A stretch of DNA of 64,000 bases from Hemileia vastatrix (Eukaryota; Basidiomycota; Pucciniomycetes; Pucciniales; Zaghouaniaceae). The stretch is from contig JASXTE010000004.1 in assembly GCA_030280995.1 (NCBI GenBank), positions 18,925,185-18,989,184 of the forward strand, read 5' to 3'. The number at the start of each line of letters is the position of its first letter. Within the stretch, counting starts at the first letter, position 1. Made by a program: the position numbers and the translations under genes. This document shows, piece after piece, positions 19,438-32,468 of the stretch. Under the pieces are notes generated by a model. That model worked only from the letters and a program-made list of their open reading frames with translations, did no database searches and had not been told where the DNA came from.

Positions 19438-20252
19438 TGTCAAGGTCCCCTTTTGGTCTAGAAGATTTGGTACAGGGTTTTCACGAGGATTTTAAGGATT
19501 AAAATGGCTTCTCAAAAAATTGGTACGTATTTCTCAATCAAGGATGATTATTTACTCAATGATAAGAGGTAGGATTTAAATATCAATATTTTTTATAGAT
19601 TAGAACTACGTGAATGTAACTACTAATGTTATAAAAGTATAAAAATAATTTGTTTTTATTGTAAATAAGTAAAAATAAGTAAGTAATTGAAGGAATGATC
19701 AAAAAGCACAAAAAGGAAGGGCCTTTTATAGGCAAAAGGTGAGAGAACAAAATACAGGATTAATGTCTCCTGATACAAGAGTATGAGAGGGAAAACTTAA
19801 ATAAAGGAGAGTATTTGAAATAATAGAATCTACACTAAATGGAGCGTCAAGGAAGATATCAGCATTATTTAAAAAGAAACTAAAGTTTCTCTTGATTGTC
19901 ACATTTAATACTAAACATTTGATTTTAAAATTTAGATTCAACGGTATTTATAATTCTTAATAAAAGAATTTGAATTTTTTAGAATTTTTAATTATTTTTT
20001 AATACTAATTTTATTCCTACTCCCCTGTATGATTGATCACCAGTGTTAGGGAATAAAATATGTATGGGACAGGTTCTTATTATCTTTTATTAATTATCTA
20101 CCTTTCTTAATGTACTTAACTAGTTATTTTTAAGTAATACATAAGTAGTTTAAATAATTAATTATTTTATTAGTAAGTATTAAAAAGGCATGGCTTCACT
20201 TCAGTAAGATAATCAATTATTTTACTGGGTGAGTCTAGTAGCCTGGCTGACA
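19438..20252 (-). mobile_element. LTR C (5' LTR of composite)
   Basis: 815 bp, collinear with LTR A without gaps seen. It starts TGTCAGCCAGGC and ends CCTTGACA on the minus strand. GATAT follows at 20253-20257. Confidence 0.92.
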
Positions 20253-21207
20253 GATATGTTCAAGTTGAGTGTATAATAAGTTATGGTCTAAAGGGGATTA
20301 CCCAAGGCACTTTTATAGACGAGGGGACCTCTGAAGCGCCACAAATCAGTATATACAAAATAGTAATAAGCTAAAACATGAATATAAAAAAATAGAAATG
20401 AAACATAGATATTAAGAGAAAAACATGAAACAATTAACTAAACCCATGAATAAGTAATTATTTTCTTACCATAAGTTCCCAAACCAGTTAATTAAAATAC
20501 TAGTAACTAAGTAAGCCTGAAACATAAGAATTGTGAGAAAAGGAATCCAAAACAGACATTACAGTAGGATGTAAAGGGTTTAATTAAAACAATTAGAATT
20601 ATTTTCACGCAAAAATCCATGTAATCAATTCAATCCAGTATAAAGCAATTTTAATTAATTGTTTTAACTATGTAATTAATTCAATAATTAGTTTAAATGA
20701 AACATATAATTAATTTAATGATATTTCTACTTTAAAGTGAGAATTTTAATACCATATTAATAAATAAGTGTTATAATTTATTTAATAATTTTAATGACAC
20801 AATTAAGGGTCAAAAAAGCGCCCAATATTATTGTTTAAAAATTTATGAAAAGTTTTATTTAATATATAAATTTAATTAATTAATTTAATTACATTATAAG
20901 TCAATTTTTACACTTATAGTTGTAATATATGTTTATAATTAATTAATTATAAATTTTTATATATTAAATACATAAAAAATGAGCCATAATATATAGAATA
21001 TATATCATGCTTAATTTAAATGTATAAATAATTTATATAATAATAAAATTAATATAATATTTATATATATTTAATAAAATAATTATATCATTTCATTATG
21101 CAATATAAGATTAATTTATATACATAATAAGAAAATTTTTACGCCCTCTTTTAGTTACAGTAAATTAAAATAAAATTTACTGGGATCCTGGTATAGCCTG
21201 GCTGACA
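20253..21207 (-). mobile_element. E4 3' LTR, broken at its outer part
   Basis: Matches 28379-29334 of the complete E4 5' LTR. On the minus strand it starts TGTCAGCCAGGC after the polypurine tract. The last ~310 bases present in the 5' copy (28070-28378) are missing here because the LTR is interrupted at GATAT, where the composite and E1 lie. The missing part should lie to the left of E1, outside the window. Confidence 0.85.
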
Positions 21208-24200
21208 CTCCCTCACTCTAAAAAAACAATAAAAAAAATGCTATGATTTTTTCTTTTTGTACTTGTTTAGCAGAGTAGGAATATTTGAAATTTCCTTTCC
21301 AGGTATCCATGCATCATGTTGAGATAATTTGTTCTTATATCTCAATAAATATTCAGTACCTCTTTCAGAAGTGATAATTCTATCATTGAGAATTTTATCA
21401 ATTTCTGCAGTTTCTGTGACTTCCTGAGGGTTTTTCTTAGGTCTTCCCCTTCTTTTGGGAAAGAAGTCACTGTTGGAAGTATAAGGCTTAAGTAAAGAAA
21501 TGGCAAAAACAGGATGTTTCCTATCATATGGAGAATACAATACAACTTCTACTGCATTATCTCCAACCATTCTTTTAACAACAAATGGTCCTACAAAAGG
21601 ATCTTTTAATTTTTTGTTACCTTGTAGATTGAAATGGACAGTAGATATCAACACTTCACCACCCTTGTTAAATGTGTATTCTTTATGGGATTTATCCCAT
21701 CTCTTCTTTTCATATTCAAATGCTTTATCAATATAGCTTTGAGCATGTTTTCTGCATAGCTGTTGCATTTGCACAAATTATTTTACACCAGGGTGTAGTT
21801 CCAACTTAGGTAATTTATTATTGAGAATTTGAGCAGGAGTATTTGGGAAAAAATCTAACCAAAGCTAAAAAGGCTTTTTCTCAGTGACAGAATGAACAGT
21901 GCTATTATATGCAAATTCAAGACCAGGAAATAGAGTGACCCAGTCATGAGTAAATTTGTCATTGTCTTTATATTCTAATCCAAAGGCACAATACCTTCTA
22001 ATTATATCTTCCAGAGTTTGAATCATTCTTTCAGCTAGAACATCAGTCTGAGGGTGGTGAGCTGTAGACAGCTTTAACTCACAGTCACAAATATCCATCA
22101 AAGAGGTCCAAAACTCAGAAGTAAATTTTGGATCTCTATCAGAGATAATGGCTTTTGGAAATCCAATAATATTGAATATGTAAGTCCACCATAAGAAAGC
22201 CAATTCCTTTGTGGATACATCTTTGTGGGTGGAAATAAACTTGCACATTTTTGTGATTCTATCCACTATTACACAACAAGAGTTATAACTGTCTTTACCT
22301 GCTACAAGAAAACCAGTGACAAAATCCATGTTAATGATTTTCCAAGGAGCATCAGGTGCTTCAATATGTTGTAATAACCCTGCTCTTTTACCTGTCAACC
22401 TTTTTGATTTCTGGCAGGAATCACAAGATTCAACATATAATTTTGTATCTTCAGACATATTAGCCCACCAAGCAGTGTTTTTGATCCTAATGAATGTCTT
22501 TTCAAAGTCAAAATGACCAGCTAATATGTCATCATGACAAAGCTTTAGGATAGTTTCTTTCATAGAAGGAGGAATTACAATTACATTATTAAGATTTCTT
22601 CTATAATAAATATAACCATCTTCAATAGAAAACTTTCCTTTCATCAAAGCACTTTGATATTTAGCAGGAAGAGTTTTAATCAATGCTTGAATTGAAGCAT
22701 TCTTAGGATCATTTAAGATAGCAACTAATTTTTTTAAATCAGAATCCTTATCATATGAATCCAGTATTAATTGTAATAACTCTTCTTCCATATCAACTAT
22801 AAATATACCATGGATATGAACAGTATCATCTTCAGGTACATAAGCAGGATTGGAGTCATTATTTGGCAGAGGCATTCTGGACAACATGTCAACATTGGAG
22901 TGAAAATTTCCAGCTCTATGGATAATTGTCATCCGTCCTCTATACTCTTGAACAGCAAGTTTCTACCTGAACATATGTCTATTAGGTGTTTTCAGGTTTA
23001 AGAGGGGCTTCACAGCACTACAGTCAGTTACCAATTCAAACTTTTGGTCATCTAGATAGTAATGAAGTTTCTCAAGAGCCCAAACAACTGCTAAGCACTC
23101 TAATTGAGTGGCACCATATTTCAATTCACTATTTCTCAAGGTTCTTGAAATATGAAAAATTACAACTTCTGAGGATTTATCATTAATAATTTGTTTCTGG
23201 TGTAGGGAAGCACCCAGACCAACAAAACTAGCATCTGTATACAGGAAAAATGGTTTTTTAAAGTCTGGAAGAGCTAAGATAGGGGCTGTCATTAAGCAAC
23301 TTTTTAAAGTATCAAATGCTTTTTGACAGTCACTATTCCAGATGAATGCAACATCTTTCCTAGTGAGTTTGGTAAGAGGTAAGGCTATGACCTGATAATT
23401 TTTAATATATTGCCTGTAATAGCCACACATACCCAAAAAACTTTGGATTTCTCTTACAGAAGTTGGTGCTTTCACATTTTGAATTGCAGCAACTTTGTTT
23501 TGGTCTACACAAATTTGTATGCCTGACACAACATGGCCAAGGACTTTCAAAGATTGAAAACCAAATTTAAACTTTTTCAAGGACAAGTTCATATTGATTT
23601 CATCCATTTTTTGAAAAACTCTATTCAAGTGAACCATATGTTCATCAAAAGTTTTAGAAAAAACTATGATATCATCAATATACACCATAAGCCATCCTTC
23701 AATTATTTCCTGATGGAAAGTGTTATCCATGACTTTTTGGAAAACTGAAGGTGCATTTTTAGGGCCAAATGGCATTCTAAAATACTTATATATTCCCATA
23801 TGAGTAGCAATAAGCAAAATTTTTTGAGAATTTTTCTCAACTGGAACTTGATGATACCATTTATTACCATCCAGACAACTAATAAATTTTGCACCTTTCA
23901 AGGTAGCATGTATTGAATTAATTCTGGGTAAAGGATAAATATCATCAACAGTATAAGTGTTTCATGCTCTGTAATCTCCACATAATCTAGCCTTATCTTT
24001 TTCATAAGAAATCAAGACTGGAGAGATGACATAATATTTGGTGGTGACATCCACTTTCTCAATGATATTCATTTTCAATAATGTGGAAATATTATCTTCA
24101 ATATCCTTTCTTTTTGTTGGAGAAGCAGGATAAGGTTTTTTCTTAAGACTAGGAGGAATATCACTCAAGTTACAGGATAAGGTAATTTTAATTTCTTCCT

Positions 24201-26726
24201 GAACACTTCCTAAGACATGAGAACCATGAGCAAAAGCCATAGGGAAGGATGTAATTGAGGCAATTATAGAATCCTTTTGTTCACTAGTTAACTTATCACC
24301 AAAAAAGAAGTATTTATTTCATTTAATAAATCATTCATTTCGATTGTTGGTCTGCCTTTACACTGGATAAGTGAGTTACAAGACTTTAACAGATGCCCAG
24401 AAGGTTTTCTAGATGAAAAAATTTTGAATTTTCTTTTGCCATTCAATCCCAAGGTGAAGCAATTATTTTCTGGGTCCAATTTCACACCAAACATGGCTAA
24501 AATATCATTACCCATAATAAACACATTTCTTAAATTATCATTTTTCATGACAACAAATTCACAAATAGCTCTGACAAAACCACCATTATATTTGAAGAAT
24601 ACAGAGGTTTTGTATTTGCCAATGGGACACAAGGTAGAACCATACCCTCTCCATTTTTCAGAAGTCATAGGTAACAATTTAATCAAAAAATCCTTATTAA
24701 TAAAGCTAAGGCTCTTTCAGACACTACACTTCCTCCAGCACCAGAGTCAAGAGCTACATCAACATTTTTACCATTAATGATAACAGGTGCCTTCAAAGGA
24801 GATATGGCTATAGAATTGTTAGTAATATCTTTAATTATTTCAGCATTTTCCACTGAATATAAATCCAATACACATTCTTTAGATATATTATCTAAATAAT
24901 GGACATCCTGTTCCAACATTAAAACATCTTTAACAGATTCATTGTCATAGGAGATATTACTTTCACAGTCACTAGAAGAATTATTGATATCAATTTCAGC
25001 TTCATCAGTGTCTTCATTTTGTTCAACAAGATAAATTTTCTTGTCACAAACATGACCCTTTTTCCATTATTTGTTACATTTATAACAAGTATTTGTTGCA
25101 TATTTTTTAGGTGCAACTGGGGCAGAGGGTTTACCAGGTTTTTCTGGGGGCTTTGTAGAGGTTTTATTTTGATCATGATAAGTTCTTCCAGGGTAATTCT
25201 TAGGTTCATATCTATGGTTGAGTAGAACCTCATTATAAATGTTAATGAAAGAAGAATGTTCCCTCACATGCTCAGTTCTAGCTACAATCAAATCTCTAAG
25301 AGAATTTGGCAATTTATACAAGATTTTATCTCTCCAAATATCATAATCCATCTTTGGATCAGTTGCTCTCAGGATTTTTTTTACTTTCATAAGAAAAACA
25401 ATGGGTTTTTCAACAGATGAGGATAAATATCTAGTATTCTCATACAGTCTTTGCTGAGCCAACCTGAACTTTGAACCACCAAACTGATTCTCAATCAAGG
25501 ATTTCCAATCATTCCATGTATAATGATTTTTATCTAAAAGAACAGATTCATACCACATAAAGGCTACATTGGAAAATAAAGAAATTAACTTAGAAACAAT
25601 TTCATCATCAGGTAGTTTATAAGATCTCTTTAAATTATCAATTCTTTGGATAAAGTGTTGCCAATCAGATGAAGAATCACCATCAAAGGTAGGATATTGG
25701 TCCAATTTAGGCCAATTTTTCTGACTACTGGGATGGTCCATCCTTTGGTTTGAATTATTTATCATTCATAATTCCTGAAGTTTTGCCAGGTGTTCAGAAA
25801 TTTCATTATTTACAGAAAAAGCTGGCACATGACCCTCACAAGATTTTTTGCTAGTAGCAAAAGATTTTACAGATTCATTGTCAGTTTGTTTAATGGCTGA
25901 AATATGAGGAAGAAAATAGGAACTCTTTTCAGGTTATTTTCTTTTATTTTTATGCAGATTATGGGCAGCATTCTCATTTATACCATAATTATTGATGGTA
26001 AAGGTTGAATATTTTTCCTGCAGGTCAGCCACATATTTTCTTATCCTTGGAATCTCAGACATCTGGTCATTTACTTTTTCAAGAGATAAAACATTTCTGT
26101 CCTCAGAAACTGTGTGTTTGGCACTCAGTCATGAAAATCACTTTTTAGCTTTTTAAACTCATTTTGTAGAGATTTAATTTCACTTTTTAATGAATAAGTT
26201 TCCTAAATAAGGGGTTTCAATTCACTCAAGGTTTTATGTAGATTGATATTCCTATCTGGGATAGATCTATGGTCCCTCCTTATTTGTTTTTGTTGGCTAA
26301 GAACAATATTCAAGGTTTCTTTAATTTTAAAATAAGCTGTATCTTGTACAGAATAACTTACTTTACAATGCAAGTTCAAATTATTTAATCTATCACTCTC
26401 ATGTATTAACACACTTCTCAAATGTTTGTCTTTTACAACATTAAAATCAAGGTTACCTTTCAATATTTCTTCAGAAGTTTTCGCAATTAAAGTATAGACT
26501 TCAGGGGAAACAGAATCATTGCTAATTGCAAGAGAAGGATTAATTAAAGAAGTAGAAGTCAAATGTAAAGGTTCATCAAATGATAATTTACTAATTACAT
26601 AATTGGGGCTACTCATTAAAGGAAGTTGTCTTTTTAAGGGTTTAACTGTTCTTTCACCAGGATCCACAATATTACCTGAAGAAGATTTTTTATTATACAT
26701 ACCAGCATGTTTATCAAACAAATTAC

Positions 26727-27372
26727 TCACCATGGCAAGGGAGGAAACTTCCCCTGTTCCTTCTTTCTTCTGCCTCCCTGATAAGGATGGGGCTGAGGAG
26801 ATGGATGGTAGGTTGGTGTCCTGGATGGGCCAGGGTGTTGAGCTGTTGGTTGCTGAACATTCTGTTGGTAATGGCTCATCAAGTAATCCCATTTCCACTG
26901 CTCCACCAACAGAGTGCTTTGATTTTGTGTGAAGGAGCTGGGTACCTGATTGGGCTGAGGTTGAGGCTGAGGCTGGGAGGCTGGGAAATGAGGAGTTTGA
27001 GCCTGTTTGGGATTTAATAATTCCTGCATCTGCTTCCAGAGTGTGTCTACTCTTTCATTGTACTTCATACTTTCTGCTCTCAGTTCTTTGATGTGACTGG
27101 ACAGGTTGTTTACTTGTTGAGTCAGTGGTATCTTTTTTATTTTTATACCTTTGAGTTAATTTTACTGATTTATTAGAGGTTTTAATTCATTCAGAGGTGT
27201 TTGGTGAGGGGGGTTTGCCACTTCTCCTGCCATTTCCACGTCCTGAAGGTTTTTTGTCAGCTGAATAATTTTTGTAAGTTAATTTAAAAGAACCTACAGA
27301 TTCAGTGTCACCATCCACTTCAATCTCATCCACATGCAAGTTATCGATGCTGTTAGCCAAACTACTGAACAT
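26727..27372 (-). pseudogene. E4 alternative-frame protein, broken
   Basis: Exon 1 is 27372-27298 (25 codons, MFSSLANSIDNLHVDE), the intron 27297-27243 (55 nt), and exon 2 starts GACGTGGAAATG as in the other copies. A stop and small deletions interrupt it after about 25 codons. From 27068 the frame resumes with the glutamine/proline linker, VEQWKWDYLMSHYQQN, HPYQGGRRKKEQGKF and PPLPW followed by TGA (26727). It is a decayed version of the E5 protein. Confidence 0.62.
27243..27297 (-). other. Frame-switching intron in E4 gag (55 nt)
   Basis: On the minus strand: donor TCT/GTAGGTTC, branch-like CAGCTGAC, acceptor ACCTTCAG/GACG. It is 55 nt long, again 1 modulo 3, and identical in length to the E5 intron. 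Confidence 0.65.
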
Positions 27373-28069
27373 TGAAACTGTGAAGAAAATATCAAAATTA
27401 ATTTAATGATTCAAATTGTTATTTTCAAAATAAAAGATACATAATTGAATTTTTAACAAAACAAAAATTTTAAATTTTTATTCAAAATTAATTAATTGAC
27501 AAAAAATGTAATACAAATATATGTAAATACAATTGTTTATTAAGAAATAACAATAATTATAATGGGACCAACCAACAAAGGTTTTATAAGTCAACCAAAA
27601 TAATAATACCAAAAATAATAAATTGGCAAATTGGGACTAAGTACTGAGTACTATTATGGTCAACCAATAAATCAAAAATATTTTAATAAAATTAATTTCA
27701 TAATTTATTAAAAATTAATGATCCTCTAGAACTAAGAGTATTACTCTATTATGTTCAACTAGGAATAATAAAAAAAATTAAAAAAATTGAACACTTACAC
27801 TCAGTAAATCAGCAATTAAGCCACAATCACTGTTATTGCAATAAAAATTTAATAATATAAGTGAGAGGTGCAAAGGTTAACATACTTTAGTGATTGAGAA
27901 ATCACTTCAAAATTATATATCATTTAATCTAATATAAACCTAAAATGTTGAACCCAAGTTCGAAACACGGTCGCGGAAAAAAATTTCCTTTTTGGCTTGG
28001 GTGGTCTGTGCACAATTTTGTTTGTCGCAAGGTGGTGTATTGTTGTTGTCATTTTGAAAGGCCTCAAAG
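27373..28069 (-). other. E4 leader with three bulged hairpins
   Basis: Leader between the 5' LTR and gag. A primer-site-like TTTGAGGCCTTTC lies next to the LTR, a tRNA-like motif at 27950-27976, the donor GTAAGT at 27798 and the acceptor TTCTTCACAG ending at 27378 (putative 421-nt intron). Three hairpin units (27563-27598, 27631-27668, 27727-27760) share the GTT-GAC...GTC core. The second and third have an additional inner hairpin in the loop. The open frames at 27924-28226 are not supported as genes. Confidence 0.65.
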
Positions 28070-29334
28070 TGTAAGCCGGTTGTCTAGAAGAAGGAGGAAA
28101 AGGATAAAAGGAATAGAGAAATGCTAAAGAGAATTTTATAATAAATAATAGTTTAAGAAAATAAGAGAGAAAAATAAAGAAAATGCTACAACAAGATTTG
28201 AGCAGTGACACAGCAGTGAGGTTCAATTTATAATATTAAAATCTTGTAAGTTATTTAGCAGTGCGCGGTTCACAATTACAATTATTAATAGACTTAGAGA
28301 ACCTTTAATTATTTATATAATATTTAGAATAGAAATTTTATACTAATAAAAATAGAAATAAACATATTATATTTAAAAGGTATGTTCAAGTTGAGTGTAT
28401 AATAAGTGATGGGCTAAAGGGGATTACCCAAGGCCCTTTTATAGACCAGGGGACCTCTGAAGCTCCACAAATCAGTATAAACAAAATAGTAATAAGCTAA
28501 AACATGAATATTAAAAAAATAGAAATGAAACATAGATATTAAGACAAAAACATGAAACAATTAACTAAACCCATGAATAAGTAACTAATTTTCCCACCAT
28601 AAGTTCCCAAACCAGTTGATTAAAATAGTAGTAACTAAGTAAGCCTGAAACATAAGAACTGTGAGAAAAGGAATCCAAAACAGACATTACAGTAGGATGT
28701 AAAGGGTTTAATTAAAACAATTAGAATTATTTTCACGCAAAAATCCATGTAATCAATTCAAAACAGTATAAAGCAATTTTAATTAATTTTTTTAACTATG
28801 TAATTAATTCAATAATTAGTTTAAATGAAACATATAATTAATTTAATGATATTTCCAATTTAAAGTGAATATTTTAATACCATATTATTAAATAAGTGCT
28901 ATGATTTATTTAATAATTTTAATGACACAATTAAGGGTCAAAAAAGCGCCCAATATTATTGTTTAAAAATGTATGAAAAGTTTTATTTAATATATAAATT
29001 TAATTAATTAATTTAATTACATTATAAGTCAATTTTTACACTTATAGTTGTAATATATGTTTATAATTAATAATTATAAATTTTTATATATTAAATACAT
29101 AAAAAATGAGCCATAATTTATAGAATATATATCATGCTTAATTTAAATGTATAAATAATTTATATAAAAATAAAATTAATATAATATTTATATATATTTA
29201 ATAAAATAATTATATCATTTCATTATGCAATATAAGATTAATTTATATACATAATAAGCAAATTTTCACGCCCTCTTTTAGTTACAGTAAATTAACATAA
29301 AATTTACTGGGCTCCTAGTATAGCCTGGCTGACA
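28070..29334 (-). mobile_element. E4 5' LTR (complete, ~1265 bp)
   Basis: Related to the E5 LTR over its whole length. On the minus strand it starts TGTCAGCCAGGC at 29334 and ends ...CCGGCTTACA at 28070. TATAAAAGG lies on the minus strand near 28435-28443. Bases 28379-29334 match the 3' copy at 20253-21207. Confidence 0.85.
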
Positions 29335-29445
29335 CCATTTATCTTCCACAATTTATTTTGAAAATTGTTGGGTTCTTAGACATTTACATGTCAATGTTCC
29401 CCTCTCATCTGTCATTTTTATCCTAGATTTTTTATAGCCACATTG
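29335..29445. other. Short unassigned spacer
   Basis: About 110 bases of AT-rich sequence between E4 and the solo LTR. The last five, CACAT (29441-29445), are the left copy of that LTR's target duplication. Confidence 0.5.
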
Positions 29446-31191
29446 TCAGCCTGGATATCCCCAGGACTGAATAAAAAGTACTTATAAGTTATGCTAAACA
29501 CAATGACTAAACATGGTAGCAATAAATTAGAGTACACAAATAGTATGCATAAGTAAAATTATGATAATATGCAAAATATGCCATTATAACACCTTATATA
29601 TGTGCATATATCCACTTTTTATAAGTATTATGTACTTAATATTAAGTTGGAATATGTTAGGGTAATCTTAAGAACCTTAAATATAAGGCTACATAATTTT
29701 TAAGTACACTTGAAGCTGTTGTTTTCATTGTTTTATGTAAAAAACAAGAAATGTGCTTTAAATCACTTAAAAGGTGATTATATGCACTATAAATTTAATA
29801 ATATTAAAAATGCGCTTTGACAGATCAATTTTTCTTTATTAGGACTATTGATTTGGCTACTCAAATGCATAAAAATAAAACTTTTCAAATTTGGTGTTTT
29901 TTATGCCAGAAATGGCTTCTGTGTACTGGCCACATACTGCCTGCATTTTCCCCATGTGAATAGCTTCATTTTTAGCAAAGTTAGCTTTTTCAAACTATAA
30001 TTACCCCACATTCTACGCCCACTGTGGAGAAACACACCAAAATAGGTGACAGGCACTTATTTAGTGTCCTAGCTTAATTATAAATGCATTGACCCTTTTT
30101 CATATGCACTAATTTCATTAATAACCTCATTCTTGGCACTTTAATTTACTACCACACTTAAATTTGCTTAAATTAGTCAAGGATTTACATTTGCAAGCAC
30201 CTTCTAAGGACTGCATGTAGTTACCCCACATCTCATTCCCTTTTTTGGGTTTTTTTGGTGGTTTCTTAGTCAATTTTGGTTGTTTTTGAATGGGGATTTC
30301 ATGTAGTATAGTGTCATGATTAGCCACAACATTTCTACTGATAATCCCCCTTATTATTAAGTAATAATTTGTCTTAATTTTCCCTTTTTAATCTTTTATT
30401 TTAATGTATAATACACATACACTACGCAATGTAGGGGGTGGACTTGCTAGCAAGTCCTCAACCTGAGCTCAGATGGAACTCAGACTGAACTCAGACTGAA
30501 CCCATACTGAACTCTACTTGAACACCCACCTAAAACTGTTCTGCTGAGTGGTTTTCATCCCTGATTTTATGTTTCCTTTATCAATAGCTCAATGTGTGTT
30601 CAATCTGTGGTGAGTTTGGGTCCAAGGTTGCGGACTGGCTAGCAAGTCCGCCCCCCATATTGTGTGGTGATATTCTCTCTTTTTTGCTTATTCTTTAATT
30701 TTGATGGATTATCCCTATTACTGCAGGATTTTGGTGGGTGATTTCATTCTAATTATGTTACTGGTCACTCTTTTTGTTTCTGGACATGTCTATTAGCTGG
30801 AATGAGGCGTCATCAACTGGGTATAGAGCTGGTAAATAAAGGGAGTCATTGGCGAAGTAACTGTGTATAAAAGGAGGGGGTTTTTGGTCTTATTTTCTAC
30901 ATTCTTTATCATTACAATTAAACATATAACCAATAAAATTACAATACATATCAATAGTACTCATAAAGACTTTGAATAGTATCTGAATTTATTAAATCTA
31001 TTTTTCTACTAACTATAAGATTGTAAGCCATATGTAATTAGTGAGATTAAAACTACTGAGACCCTTATATTGAGTTATATTTTAATACTTATTGGATTTT
31101 TACTACAGTATTCATATAGGACCATTAAAATCTTCTAGACAACTGACCATTCAAGCTAGTTCACATCTCTGTACTTGACCTCAGCCTGAAA
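29446..31191 (+). mobile_element. Solo LTR of the E1 family
   Basis: Starts TGTCAGCCTGGATAT and aligns with the E1 LTR throughout, including the TATAAAAGGAGGGGG promoter region near 30868. It ends CCTGAAA. CACAT flanks both ends (29441-29445 and 31192-31196), so it is a complete integration reduced to one LTR by LTR-LTR recombination. A 250-bp MITE sits inside it (30420-30669). The small minus-strand frame at 30127-30327 is not supported. Confidence 0.9.
30420..30669 (+). mobile_element. CACTA-like MITE, copy 1 (250 bp)
   Basis: Terminal inverted repeats of about 40 bp (CACTACGCAATGTAGGGGG at the left, complement of CCCCCCATATTGTGTGGTG at the right) including the palindromic GGACTTGCTAGCAAGTCC-type core. 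ATA is duplicated at both ends (30417-30419 and 30670-30672). Subterminal repeats of the CTCAGACTGAAC type occur. The start CACTA and 3-bp duplication fit the CACTA/EnSpm superfamily. No transposase. Copies 2 and 3 are at 48602 and 55535. Confidence 0.85.
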
Positions 31192-31196
31192 CACAT

Positions 31197-31447
31197 CTTG
31201 TACAACTTTCTGCATCTGTAAGCCTCCCTAACTTTCTATGCACTCCCATCCTGTCTATTTCTTCCATCCATTAACATAACTCTCCATCTCATCAGCTCAT
31301 TTCTGCTTCTTTTCATCATCAAATATCTTAACATGCCTCAGCATCACATATCTTCTTAAAGGCAGCCTTCCCCCACTTGTTCTTCAAATCCAACTACTCC
31401 CACTTTCCCCCAATCAGCTTAGAAATATAAAACCATTCAACCAAAAA
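31197..31447. other. Pyrimidine-rich spacer without a gene
   Basis: C/T-rich sequence between the solo LTR and the SANT-like pseudogene. I see no conserved feature. Confidence 0.4.
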
Positions 31448-32468
31448 AAAGATGATCACCTTATACTTATCAAATGGCTTAAAACTAAAACTAATTATGA
31501 TTCTTATTTTGGTACTGAGAATGCAACCAAAGTAGGATGGCACCCTGCATCAAAAGTCAATGGCTATCTTCTAATGGGCAACAAATTAAGAACTAAGACA
31601 AAGGGAAGGATTTATCTTTTGCCAAAATAGATGTCAGAATGCTTCAAGCACTATCAAGCTAAATACAAGAAAGCCAAGACTCTTTCATCTTCCATTGCTT
31701 TTGGGATTACTGAAATTGATATCAGTAAGGGCTTTAAATTTATAAATGATAAGCTTGATTCTTTATTTCCTTACTATAAAGAGATGGATTCTATATTTGG
31801 AGAGCCAGCTAATTTTAATCCCTCAAACATGTTGGATGGAAAAGATGCTATCTCCAAACATGATATCAAGAATAATCTTTTTGAATACTCTTACTCCACT
31901 CAAGCCTACCCTCTTTTTAATTCAACAAATCAAGATATCTTTTCTATAAATCTAAAAAGGCCAATGAACTTACTCAGGAGCCACAATCAAGCAAATATGA
32001 AGCTAGAAAAAATGATGATGATGACAAAAATATACCAAATTCCTCCAACAAAAAGAAAAGACCTTCAACTAATCTAAATTTCAGTAGTCAACAAGAGCAA
32101 AAAAGAGATAGTACTTATCAAACCCCTAATTCTTCTATTGAAGATTTTTTAGAGAAAAATGATGCTGGGAAGTGATAGGATACCTCTTGAGGGATTTGTC
32201 TGCTTTTGTTTTATTTTTTGATAATGTTTCATAAAACTTTAGGTAAAGTCAAAGTTGCATGAGAGACTTTTAAATTTTAAAATCAACAATATGAGCTCTT
32301 TTTATGGAGGGATGATAGGGAACAAGACTTGGAGGAGAGGAAATATGAGCTCTCTTTACAGAGGGATGATATAGAACAAGACTTGGGGGAGAAGAGACTC
32401 AAGCTAACTCTAAGTATTGAAAATCAAAGAAAGAGGAGAAAGGTCTTGAGTAAATTTTTCTATTGGAT
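31448..32468 (+). pseudogene. SANT/Myb-like domain and coiled-coil protein, broken
   Basis: The frame reads DDHLILIKWLKTKTNYDSYF, followed after about 60 residues by an in-frame TAG (31628) and then MSECFKHYQAKYKKAKTLSS and LDSLFPYYKEMDSIFGEPAN. This layout (Trp/aromatic-spaced helices, then a PYYKEMDSIFG-like motif) resembles multicopy SANT/Myb-like proteins I associate with rust genomes. After a frameshift near 31945 a polar, lysine/asparagine-rich segment runs to about 32177. Farther on, two copies of a YELxLxRDDxEQDLxE repeat (about 32289-32400) suggest the charged C-terminal coiled coil usual for such proteins. Whether it is a host gene family or part of a transposon is not clear from the sequence. 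Confidence 0.5.

Larger units (their letters stand above)
9043..20252 (-). mobile_element. Composite Ty3/gypsy element (E2 + E3)
   Basis: Read on the minus strand: LTR C (20252-19438), leader and gag start of E3 (19437-17899), internal LTR B (17898-17088), leader, gag and pol of E2 (17087-9893), LTR A (9857-9043). A and C are both 815 bp, differ at about 30 positions by eye, and are flanked by GATAT. LTR B is clearly more diverged from both. The simplest history is insertion of an E2-type element (LTR B) into gag of an E3-type element, followed by recombination between the two pol genes that removed the intervening DNA. Template switching during reverse transcription is an alternative. Confidence 0.8.
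21241..27372 (-). pseudogene. E4 Ty3/gypsy gag-pol, heavily decayed
   Basis: Remains of a polyprotein closely related to E5. Recognisable pieces on the minus strand: gag N-terminus (27372-27187, 26898-26203), capsid-like domain (25765-25067, NWPKLDQYPTFDG), zinc knuckle partly changed, protease LDSGAGGS (24919-24683), protease-RT linker (24686-24288), reverse transcriptase with intact YIDD and RNase H with TDAS (24240-22963), integrase (22932-21865) and C-terminal domain plus chromodomain (21774-21241). At least three frameshifts and many stops separate them. In the integrase the QTDG turn reads QTDV. Polypurine tract at 21208-21220. Confidence 0.9.

Noticed and set aside
21500..23748. Several plus-strand frames over E4
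   Set aside because: Antisense shadows of E4 integrase, RNase H and RT.
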